From Zizania palustris (taxonomy: Eukaryota; Streptophyta; Magnoliopsida; Poales; Poaceae): 64,000 nucleotides of DNA. The stretch's first letter is position 1. Every line of letters begins with the position of its first letter. This document shows, piece after piece, positions 21,905 to 31,421 of this stretch. Below the pieces are notes generated by a model. That model made no database searches, was not told where the DNA came from, and was given only the letters and a program-made list of their open reading frames with translations. Both the position numbers and the translations under genes were made by a program. The DNA is taken from assembly GCA_019279435.1 (NCBI GenBank), contig JAAALK010000080.1, forward strand, positions 32,766,778 through 32,830,777, in the 5' to 3' direction.

Positions 21905-23118
21905 CAAATTGTAAACACGATAAGAATGACCATGTGTAGTGTAACCCAAAAAGATCCCGTCAGAAGAGCGCGACTCAAATTTGTCCAAATTTTCACGTTT
22001 TAGGATAAAGCAACGACAACCAAAAACTCGAAGATGAGTAATTTTGAGCTGTCTCCCAAAACGCAGCTCATAAGATATCAAATTCAAAATTGAGCACAAG
22101 AAGATTCGGTTTGAGATGTAACATACAGTGTTCATGGCCTTAGACCAGAATTTCATAAGAGCCTTTTGCTTATCGAGCATCGTCCTAGCCATCTCAACCA
22201 AAGTGCGGTTTTTCCTCTCAACAACATCGTTTTGTTGATGAACCCACGGAGTAGAGAATTGATGTTCTATGACATGCTCCATGCAAAAATCAATAAAGAG
22301 ACTATTCTTGAACTCGGTGCCATTATCACTTCTAATGAATTTCAATGCACCTAGGAGTTCAGTGAAAAGTCTCAAAGCCAAGATCCGAAAGTGTGAAACA
22401 CTTCATCCTTGCCGGCAATAAAGAAGACCCAAGAGTAGCGAGAGAAATCGTCGACAATGACTAACACATACCACTTGCCGTCTAAAGAACTAACCCGAGA
22501 AGGATCTACAGTGTCCATGTGGAGAAGTTCTCCAGGTTGTTCTGTCATCACCGTGCTGACTGACGAGTGCGAAGCGGCAATCATTTTTCCATGTCGACAA
22601 GGAGCGCAAACTAAATTATTCTCAAACTTGAGCTTGGGCAATCCTTGGATCAAACCTAGGGCACTCAGACGAGCAAACAACTTAAAGCTCATATGCCCTA
22701 GTCTCCTATGTCACTTCCAAAGCTCAGAAGTCGAATGTGCAACAAGACAATGAGAAAAACCAGATGACTCAGAAAAATCAGCTCCAAAAACACTCCCAAA
22801 TCTAAAGATCTTACATACCACAATGCCATCAGAATTGAGTACTTGCGAAGTATCGCGATGGAATCGCACTTCGAAGCCCTCATCAAATAATTGAGATACA
22901 GAAAGCAAATTGTATCCCAAATTTTCAACCAAAGCAACATCTTTGAGAGTGAAATTTGAGTTGATTCTTACCGCACCTTTACCTCTCACTCTACTCCTTC
23001 TATTGTTGCTGAAGGTGATATGTTCCTTTTGCTTGGTTGTGGTGAGGCTGGAGAACCATGCTGCATCTCCGGTCATATGGCGCGAACAACCAAAGTCCAT
23101 GATACACGTGCCCTCCAA
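21905..23118 (-). pseudogene. Copia-B protease and integrase
   Basis: The protease segment starts near 23110. Its active site reads MDFGCSRHMTG; Asp-Phe-Gly replaces the usual Asp-Ser-Gly. LLSVSQLFDEGF follows. Integrase then has the HHCC region (CAPCRHGKM), DTVDPSRVSSLDGKWYV and VIVDDFSRYSW around the first Asp, DNGTEFKN around the second, and VVERKNRTLVEMARTM with the Glu. At least one frame change separates 22700 from 22370. The sequence ends at YRVYNL, exactly where the opposite-strand LTR begins. Confidence 0.87.
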
Positions 23119-23156
23119 ACCTCGGTCTGGTGCCTACGCATGATAAGAAAATCTCG

Positions 23157-23211
23157 ATCACTTAGTGCTGGGGTGAGTGAAAGCATGACGAGGCATCCAG
23201 CACTAAGTGAT
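23157..23211. repeat. 15-bp perfect inverted repeat in Copia-B
   Basis: The arms are 23157-23171 (ATCACTTAGTGCTGG) and 23197-23211 (its exact complement), with a 25-base spacer. It lies between the gag C-terminus and protease, where coding is broken. Function unknown. Confidence 0.9.
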
Positions 23212-23325
23212 ACGAGTAGTAGGCACAGTAAAAATAGACTGTCTACGCACAAGATAATCAGAATATTAAAAAGTGTGAGGTCTACCTACATGTTGTGACC
23301 CAAATGCATGGCGAGGTCTTCTAAT

Positions 23326-25559
23326 CTATCGAGGTACAAAGCTACTCACACGGGGTCTACCACCATATGGAACAAGGTTGACACCTCGAGGAGCAAAACC
23401 ACTCTGGGAAGTATGAGGAGCCTCGAAAACAGGACGTGAGTAAACCTCAGACTCATGCATACCTAGAGATGGGTAATGCATGTTCTGGATACTCAACGCC
23501 TGAGAGCGTCGCTCATCCTTGATGCGACGAAAATAGAACCGAACCAGATGATGGGCCCGCTGACAGTAGGAACAATGAAAGACTCTTAGGGGCACTCTCA
23601 TGGGTCATAGGGGCAATTTTCATAGGCTTCTTGGGCTTCTGCTGAGTGGTTTTCTCGGGAGGAATTCTATTAGCAGGAGGAGTCTTTTGAGTTTTGGTAG
23701 GCTTTTTGGCTGATGGAGTGTCTAACATGTCTCTTTCTTTCTCTAAGGTAGTGGGTGAGGTAAAAACAGTTTTGTTCTCACTGTCTGAAGGAATCCTCTC
23801 AAAATCCAATCCAAGAGCTAACCCTGCCCTCTCAGCATACATCTTGGTTTTGGCCAAGAGCAAGTCCATCCTACTCTTCCCCTCAGTACATTTGTTAACC
23901 ACAGAAAGAAGGTACTCATTCTCAGTCATGAGGTGTTCAGCTCGCTCTCTAACAGTGCCTAGCTGGTCCTTAATGGTTATGCAAGTATCACACACAGGTT
24001 GCACATCCTTAGAACTACCGGCCCTCTTCAATCTAGCCTCTAAATCCTGAACATGCTTATCACGTAGATTTATGCTCTCACGTAATAAAGAATAGTTCAT
24101 GCATTTATTTATATCATGAGGACTAGAATCAACCATCAAAAGCTGCTTCTGTGAAGTCTCAAGCTCAGAGAAATCTCGTCCATGACAACAGTGCAAGATT
24201 CACATTCAGCATCATTAACCCTAGACTTAAGCATGGCATAATCAGTAGAAACAGATTTTAGCCTAAGTCTAAGGTCTTTTCTATCTCTAGCGGCTTGCAC
24301 AAGTAACCTATCCTGACCAAGAACTACTTCATTCAGTTCATCTAATTTAATTGAAAACTGGTCATAGGATAGTTGTACCTTAGATGAGTCAAGCTCATCG
24401 CCGCTGTGATCGTTGTTAGCCATGAAGCAGAGGCTGGTGAAATCTCGTCCCTTCTTGTCCTTATTCTCCTCCTTCCTTGGGGACTCCTCCTCCTCATCAG
24501 AGCTCTACTCCTCAGTTGAGGAAGTGTCGATGTCGCTAAGAGCAACAACAAAAGCTCTGGAAGCGTCTTTGGCTACCCTCTTAGCCACCTTGCTGCGCTT
24601 GCCCTTGACAAAGGGTTTCCTCTCCTTTTGTGGTATTTGGGGCGCTCACTCTCATCTTTCCTCTTGAGCTTAGGACAGTTAGCCTTAATATGAGAGGTGT
24701 CGCCACACTCAAAACAACCACTAAAACCATTTCTCCTCTGATGCCGTCTCTCATGGTGAAAATAGGTGAACCTTGTGGCAATGAGAGCAAGCTCTTCGTC
24801 ATCCAGAGTGTACACCTGCTCCTTAGTGACGGAGAACAGGGAGGACAAGGAAAAACCTCCAGCAAGAACACAAGTACCAGATGTGCTTGGTTCTGCATGT
24901 ATGCCACGGCTAGTGCTAGAAACTAGTGCCAATGGTTGTGGCAAAGAGTTTCTATGCACTGCAAGAGATGCCTTGGCAATCTCTATGGACTTCAGCTTGC
25001 TGAAGAGCTCATCACAGGTCAATGTATCATAACCTACGGACTCCTCAATACTTGATATCTTCACTTCCCATATGCTACGATTAAAAGCATAGAGAAGCTT
25101 GATAGACCTATCATGATCATTGTAAGCAATCGTCCCGTTGGACCGCAAGTTACTCACTATTGCATCAAAGCAAGAAAATATGACATCTATAGATTCACCA
25201 GTCGCCTGCACAAACAGCTGATACTGTTGATTGTACGTGCTTTGGTGCCTAGCCTTAATCTGAGTAGATCCCTCATGAAAAATAGTGAGTGTAGTGCAGA
25301 TCTCCCTAGCTGTCCTAAGGTGCTGCACCCTATCAAACTCATTCCGACTCAAACCAATGAACATTATATTTCTAGCCTTGGAGTTAGCATTATACCGATC
25401 CTTTTCTGTTTGAGAGGTGCGAGTTTCAGGGATGGAGTATTGTGAGTCCACAATCTCCTAAATTACATTTCCTTGGCTTAGCAAGTAAGCCTTCATGCAC
25501 ACCTTCCAGTATGCAAAGTCCGTCCCATCAAACAGAGCTATTTTACTAACTCTGTCCAT
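23326..25559 (-). pseudogene. Copia-B gag, several frames
   Basis: The start is ATG at 25559-25557 (MDRVSKIALFDGTDFAYWK), a DUF4219/UBN2-type gag N-terminus. A TAG follows about 33 codons in; the frame continues through KARHQSTYNQQYQLF to a good CCHC knuckle (CFECGDTSHIKANCP, about 24730-24690). The frame shifts near 24570. A long charged, coiled-coil-like middle follows (RDKHVQDLEARLKRAGSSKD), then a Lys/Pro-rich stretch and a second knuckle whose last Cys is replaced (CSYCQRAHHLVRFYF). The layout fits the long Maximus/SIRE gag. Confidence 0.82.
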
Positions 25560-25609
25560 GTCACCAACAGATCACAAAACCGGTTAAGGTCAACTGGTGA
25601 TCTTAACCC

Positions 25610-25621
25610 GCTCTGATACCA
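25610..25621 (-). promoter_or_regulatory. Primer binding site of Copia-B, initiator tRNA-Met
   Basis: On the minus strand TGGTATCAGAGC lies two bases from the LTR end. Confidence 0.92.
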
Positions 25622-25623
25622 AT

Positions 25624-27616
25624 TGTTGGACTGGAAACGGCGACCAGAGGGGGGTGAATGGGAGCTTTTAAAATTTCGGGCTAAAAATAGCCTTCTATTT
25701 TAATTCTGTCTTCTGCAGAATAGGCTTCGAACACACCATTCGAAGTTCTGGTTTGGAGGTATTTCACAGCTCCGAAACCAGGCTTCGCAAGGAGCAAAAG
25801 TTCGAAGTCAAGAAGATTTCGCTCCACCCAAACACTAAAAACTCAACTCTGCTAAGTCAGTGCAGGCTCCGCACACAGTGTGGCTTTGAGCAGACACCCT
25901 TCACAAGAGATGATTCCCTCTGAGGACATCGACCAAATACTTTGCACTAGCAACTGGTACTAGGCTTCGTATTTTGGAGGTCTAAACTCACACAGAGCAC
26001 ACTACGCCAAGGACTTTAGCAAGGGAAGAAAACATGCTTCGACTATAGACCACTCAGTGCTTCGCTAGTACATAGTGAGGGGTTACCTCAATTTACACAG
26101 AGCGAACTCACACTGAAAAACACACTTCACACGCACTGATCACTCACACACTTCTCCAAAATCACTCCAGTGCAATAAACTCAAACTAGGAAGAAGTGAA
26201 GCACAGAGAGATCAAAACATGCAGTGCAAAGCAAGCATACAAGTTCAAACAGTAAATGAAAACAGAATCAAAGTTTCATTGCTTGAACAGGGAATACAAA
26301 AGAACTCACAGACTGAATACAAGAGTGTGTGACGGCTAGCACAAGAGTTCTAAAATGGCTGCACAAAGTGTTACTATTGCCTAGCCAGCCTCCACTATTT
26401 ATAGGCACTATTCAGCCCTGTGAATATACTACTTTACCGATAGGGTTTACACTGATTTTGTCTCATCAGAACAGGGGGGTACAGTTGGTAGTGTACTTTA
26501 TTTGGAGGCTTCTTTTGTCAGCTTTGCAGAGGAGACAACATCAGCTTTTGCAGAGTAGACACAGTCAGCCTTTGCAGTTTTGGATTCTTCTAAAGCCCCC
26601 CTTCGCACGCGAGGGGTGCGGTAGCTTCGGTGAGAAGCCTTAGCCTGATGGCCTTCGCTTAACCGAAGTCAGCCTTTGATACAATGATGGTTTTGAGCCG
26701 AAGCAGTCAAAGCCCTTGAGCCTTCGCGCCATCACCTCCGGAGTGGACCACCACGACTTCGTAGCTACTCCCAGCTTGAACTCCATCAGTCCATGTACCG
26801 AAGCCATGCATGACCGAAGGACCTCAAGTCATCCACACTCTAAAGCCCCACCTTCGGAGTACCACCTTTCGAAGTCCCTCCTTCGTCCAAGGCCTCCGCA
26901 TGAAGCATTCCGCGAGCACTTCATCGCAGTGTCCCTCCCCGAGCATACTCCTCGACGAAACGCACTCGGACCATGCCTTTGATGCACCTCGACTTCTGAG
27001 ACCTCCATCGGGTGAACCTTCGAGTGCCTCCTTTCGGAGCACACTTCGAACACCTTGCCTCATTGCTTAGGACTTTGTCCACCATACTTCGAAGTCACCC
27101 CTTTCGGAGTACCCTTCGAAGTGCCTCGCCTCCGAGGACATTGTCTCAGGGTACCTTCAGCCGAAGCCACGCTCTGCACTCTCTGCCTTCGCCTGGCGCA
27201 CCTTGACTCGAGGACCAACCTTGACCCCTTGCAGCCTTCGTGAACGAGCTCCCCGCTTGCCTGGCATCAAGCCTTCCGCTTGACCCAGGTTCACTTGCTG
27301 CGCACCGTCCGTCACCTCCGAAGTCACCTGCACACCATAGACAGACAGACAAGTGTATCCAGTACCCCAGAGACCTCTCCGGGTAAACAATCTCTGGTAC
27401 ACACTCCGGTGTACCGCCCAAAATATTGAACCCTTCGGTACACCCAGATCATCGTGTACTGTCGGACCCCTCCGGCAGTCACACTCTGCTGCAACAGCCT
27501 CCGAACCCCTTCGGTGAAACAACCTCCGAACCCCTTTGGAGGGACCCCTTCGAATCTAGAAGATCAATCCTGTCAATCACTCATCACAGACTCTGAAACC
27601 AACCCTTGGTTTCTCA
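25624..27616 (-). repeat. 5' LTR of Copia-B (1993 bp)
   Basis: On the minus strand it starts TGAGAAACCAAGG and ends AGTCCAACA. It is the same family as 19916-21904 but with many differences, so the two are from separate insertions. TATAAATA is on the minus strand at 26396-26403. The CGAAG/TTCG motif density is as in Copia-A. Confidence 0.93.
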
Positions 27617-28258
27617 CTAACCTATAGTGATATCAAGAGCTTGGATAGTGATGGACAGCTTGAACAGAAGCCCACTGGGTAGTAGTAGGAGCACCATGGC
27701 AGCGTCCAGTAAGGATCACCACCGTGAATAATCATGCCAACTTCGAGTGTGTTATCTTAAAGAATTGGCTAAGACCATCAATTATCTCGGAAAAATTGGC
27801 TAAAAGCAGTAGGTCAGTTTACCCTGTAACAATAAAATAAAAACAAAGTTAGCAACAACGGACGGTGTATTTGGATGGGGAAGAGGAGGAAGATGACAAC
27901 CTTAGGAGGAGGATGCAACCAAGGTGGCAGCAAGTAGGGCGTCCACGAGCGCCAATGGTACATGTGGCCAGGAGCGACGAAGAGCACGATGAAGGTGACG
28001 GTGGTGGCGGAAGTTAGGGTTAGGGTTGGGGGAAATGAAAGCATGACGATTCACTTTGGTTACCTACCTATTTATAGGTGGGAAAAGTCATGATGTAGGG
28101 CCTTTAGTGATGGGTATAGCTAAAATCCGTCACTGATGATGTAGGGGAGTCTCACGGGTATAGATCAATATTTAGTGACGGGTAACATTGTTACTCGTCA
28201 CTAAATGACCCTTTAGTGATGGTTTATTATTATTACTCATCACTAATGCTATGGTCAT
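27617..28258 (+). mobile_element. CACTA-like element E1, 3' fragment
   Basis: From about 27880 this runs parallel to the DNA around CACTA-2 (29730-29801 continuing at 38065-38190), including GGGTTAGGGTTG and ATTCACTT blocks. It has subterminal motifs of the type TTTAGTGACGGGT (about 28170-28250). It ends without a terminal repeat next to an A-rich stretch at 28258-28275. Copia-B is inserted at its left. No coding sequence is recognised. Confidence 0.6.
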
Positions 28259-28274
28259 TTTTAAAAAAAAATAG

Positions 28275-28405
28275 TTTTTAGGCTGCATCCTGAATCAAAG
28301 CTAGGATTTGGCAGTCAACATATCCAAAACACATCACAGACAATTTTTAGGTTGCAACCTGAATTAAAGCCAGAATTGATTTGGCAGCCAATTCATATCA
28401 CAGAC
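28275..28405 (+). repeat. Direct repeat of about 65 bp in E2
   Basis: Two diverged copies each start TTTTTAGG and end near ATCACAGACAAT, at 28275 and 28344. No function apparent. Confidence 0.75.
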
Positions 28406-28830
28406 AATTTATCACAAAATATAGATAATTCATCACAAAATATTTATAACCTAATATTGCATCATACCCCGGGTTTACAGTACATACATCACAACCTCAA
28501 TGCCATTAGTAACAATGTTGACATGGAAGGCGCACACAGTGCCAACTTCTAAAGAGCTATCGCTAAGAAATTTCCCAAAACCTTTATTTAGATAGCATTG
28601 TCCATCCATCGCTTTGTGCACCGCAATTGGGACTACGTCAGACCCTGCTGCTGCCACCTGAATCTCGGTGGTCTAGTGGTGCGGGTGATATGTGATATAC
28701 TTTTAACAGTACTGCCTTAAAAATATTATAAAAATTTAAACAAAGCTATTAGAGAAGGCTATTTGTATAGACCAACTACATGTGCAAATAATTTACCAAT
28801 GACTTCTTGTTGATGATCGTGTTATTTATT

Positions 28831-28979
28831 GTGCAGACATATAATCGACTCTCGAAGGATAAACTGTCGAGATGTCTTATAGGAGAGTCTTCCTTGCTGA
28901 AGTTGTGCAGACATATAATCGACTCTCGAAGGATAAAACTGTCGAGATGTCTTATAGAAGAGTCTTCCTTGCTGAAGTT
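28831..28979 (+). repeat. Tandem duplication of 74-75 bp
   Basis: Units at 28831-28904 and 28905-28979 start GTGCAGACATATAATCGACT and differ by an extra A and one other base. Each unit contains GACTCTC and a later GAGAGTC or nearly so, so each can fold back. The near identity suggests a recent duplication. Confidence 0.9.
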
Positions 28980-29801
28980 GCATTTGTTGGATTGCCAAAA
29001 TAACAAATGTGCTTCAATTGGTCTATTAGGTTAGTGTCGACCTCCTTAGATACCCACTTCTCATTCCTATCTGCAACATTGCTAGGACCCTCCCCTGATA
29101 TTATAAGAAACCATGATAAGAACATAAATAAAATATGTGCATGTGTATAATATATGTCGCTTCTTTATGTATACCACTATCGTCATTGTCCACTTTGATG
29201 GCCGTTGGGATCTTCTCATCACCAAAGTTAGTGTAGAATTTTGTCATAACAGTCAATGGGGTATGTCCCATTGTTATTACCAAATAGTCCCCTTGTGTTT
29301 GGCCACCTCTTTGGCTAAATTAAGCCTACCCTTTGTGGAGGCATATCGTACCACCGCCCACACAGCTCACAACCTCAGTGGTGCACCCATCTCTTGTCGC
29401 TATTTTGAGGGTGTCGCCAGCACGAATGTTATTGACCTCACAAAATCTTTTTGATAAATACTACAACAGTAACATATGTGCTTCAGTTTGTTAACACAAT
29501 AAACATGACATGCAATGTAAAAAACTATAACTAAACCTGGTGACGCCCGCCGTAAACTAGATGATTGATCTTTATTAAGCAACTATCAGGAACATAGGTT
29601 GGTACTTGTAGATCGTTTGGAATCCTTGCCATACCCTAATTCACAAATTTCGGATAAATGATTTTATAAACTGAAATTTAATAGTAAGAATGAACAAACT
29701 TACGAGAATGAGAATACAACTGACGAGGGCGATGGAGGGCACGAACGACGGAGTGGCGAGGAGCACGACAAAGGAGACGATGGCGGCGCTAGGAGTATAG
29801 G

Positions 29802-29954
29802 CACTACAACAAAACAGAAGTCTTTCGTCGGCCAAATTAACTTCCGTCGGCTTCTGGCAAAGCCGACGGAAGTTAATTAACTTCCGTCGGCCTCCAGGAG
29901 CCGACGGAAGTTAACTTCCGTCGGCTCCTGACAGTGGCCGACGGAAGTTAGCGG
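29802..29954 (+). repeat. 5' terminal and subterminal repeats of CACTA-2
   Basis: The terminal CACTACAACAAAACAG is followed by direct and inverted TTAACTTCCGTCGGC motifs. Spacers are short, so pairs can form hairpins. The same array is at 50400-50624 in CACTA-3, inverted. Confidence 0.92.
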
Positions 29955-29978
29955 GGATTTTCCCCTAACCGCGCACGT

Positions 29979-30004
29979 GTACAGGGAGACCTAACTCCCT
30001 GTAC
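29979..30004. repeat. Palindrome at the array/leader border of CACTA-2
   Basis: GTACAGGGAG and its exact complement are separated by six bases. The equivalent site in CACTA-3 (50301-50341) is an 18-bp perfect palindrome. Confidence 0.85.
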
Positions 30005-30490
30005 GCGCCCACGCTGCCGCCGCCTCCCGCGCCCAGCCCGCCGCCGCCTCCCGCCCTCGCCGCCGGACGTCGCCGCCAGCCTCGGCCCCCGCCCGCCTTG
30101 GCCGCCGCCCGCCTCGGCCGCCGCCCGCCTCGGCCGCCGCCCGCCCGCCCGGCCGTCTCTCCTCCCCGCTGCCGCCGACCGCCGCCGCCGCCGCCGGTCC
30201 CGCCTTCCACGCCGACCGCGCGCCCGCGTCGCACACCCGCCGCCGCCTCGCTCCCGCGCCGCCTCCCGCCGGCGCCGCCGCCGGTGCCGCCCACCTCTGG
30301 CCCACCGCCGCCGTGCCCCACCGCCGCCGGTCCGAGCCACCGGACGCCGCGCCCGCCCCCGCAGCCGCCGGCCGACGGACGCCGCCCCGGCCCCTTCCGG
30401 CCGCCGCCGCCCCTGTTTCGGCCGTCACCATCCGGACACCGTCGCCCGTCGCCCGTCGCCCGTCGCCGCTCGCCGTTGCCACCCGACAAT
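30005..30490 (+). other. GC-rich leader of CACTA-2
   Basis: About 490 bp of GCC/CCG-rich sequence full of CpG. Open frames exist on both strands because stops are rare at this composition; none shows domains or a codon bias I would trust. GC-rich methylatable leaders are a known trait of En/Spm. From 30491 to 30950 the leader is AT-rich with no gene seen. Confidence 0.65.
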
Positions 30491-30952
30491 TAAGTAATGC
30501 TATAAACTTGATTTCAAGTTTTGAATTCTAAGTTCTTGTGTTCAAAATTTATGAAACTTGTGGATATCTAGTTGAAATTGGTTTGAACAAATTTGTTGGT
30601 TTAGTTAATTGAATTGGATAGTAAAATATTGCTATTAACTCTAGATGTTTGTTTAGAAGTTGTATTCTAAAAGTATATATGCAATGAAAATATGTGTTGT
30701 ATAGGTTGTTGTCGAATAAGGAACACGTGTACATTTTTCTTTTGGTACATATTATGATTTTGTTGATTGTGATGTTGTATGTATGCTTATGCTTGTGAAT
30801 ACTTATGCTTGTATATATATATATACTTTATTATATATATTTCTTTTCGTATCCAATTTTTTATTTGACAACAACGTAGATAGTGTAACGAAACCTATGC
30901 GTCACCCGTTTCGGACCAACATGTCTCACACGTGTCATGCGTGTGAGATGTG

Positions 30953-31190
30953 TAGGTCCGGAATTGTCCCTTTTGGACAGCCTCAGAGTGGGCGACAGAG
31001 CGTGGTTTTATGATGAGTCATGAGTCCGAATGGGATTTCAGTAACATAACCTTGTTGTTCTCCATTGCACCATTATCAGGCGTGCAATTGGAGAACAGCG
31101 GGGTTATGCTGCTGAAATTTCGTTCGGACTCATGGCTCGTCATAAATACCATGTTTTGTCGGTCACTCTTGGGTGGGTTTAGGACCTATC
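30953..31190 (+). repeat. Long foldback in the TNP2 leader of CACTA-2
   Basis: The core arms are 31011-31070 and 31082-31142 around an 11-base loop. Pairing weakens but continues outward to TAGGTCC at 30953-30959 and its complement at about 31182-31188. In the 60-base core nearly every mismatch is C-to-T or G-to-A type, so the plus-strand RNA would pair there as G-U. A smaller stem at 30913-30959 (20-base arms, 17 matching) overlaps its left edge. It ends about 230 bases before the TNP2 ATG. Confidence 0.85.
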
Positions 31191-31421
31191 TTTTCCTATA
31201 GACCATAGTTGTCACGGCATCGCCTGCGCCGACTAGGCGTCCAGGCGGTCACCGCCGGACGCCATGGTGAATCGCGTCACCGGCGGGCTCTGCTTCCCCT
31301 TGCGTCGCCGGCCGCCCGGCCGCCTCTACTTCCCCTCCGTTGTCCGGAGGCGGAGGCGGGGGGTGGCCAAGGTGTGTGTATGTTGTGAGCCCCTTGATTG
31401 AATGAATGTTTTGCATATAGA

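Larger units (their letters stand above)
21905..27616 (-). mobile_element. Copia-B (Maximus/SIRE-type), 5' LTR through integrase
   Basis: Reading leftward: 5' LTR (27616-25624), tRNA-Met primer site, gag with two zinc-knuckle remnants, protease, and integrase ending in YRVYNL at 21905. The rest of pol and the 3' LTR are cut off by the Copia-A insertion and should be outside the window. The flank CTAAC (27617-27621) is one side of its target duplication. Copia-A and Copia-B are the same family in opposite orientation. Confidence 0.9.
28259..29801 (+). mobile_element. CACTA-like element E2, part left of CACTA-2
   Basis: This is DNA continuous with the E2 right end at 38065-38398 once CACTA-2 and one AGG are removed. 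It is AT-rich, with no intact gene. Short minus-strand open pieces (near 28490-28657 and 29300-29455) have a weak look of B3-type DNA-binding domain ends, too weak to call. The left terminus of E2 is not found in the window. Confidence 0.5.

Noticed and set aside
18093..27616. One copia element with an inverted half instead of two elements
   Set aside because: CACTA-1 sits in a continuing RT to the left and the two LTRs differ a lot, so two separate insertions are simpler. The left flank would settle it.
29948..30531. Overlapping Arg/Gly/Ala-rich and Pro-rich open frames
   Set aside because: Stop codons are rare in GCC/CCG repeats. All frames are low complexity and lie in the CACTA leader. 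The same holds for 49917-50402.
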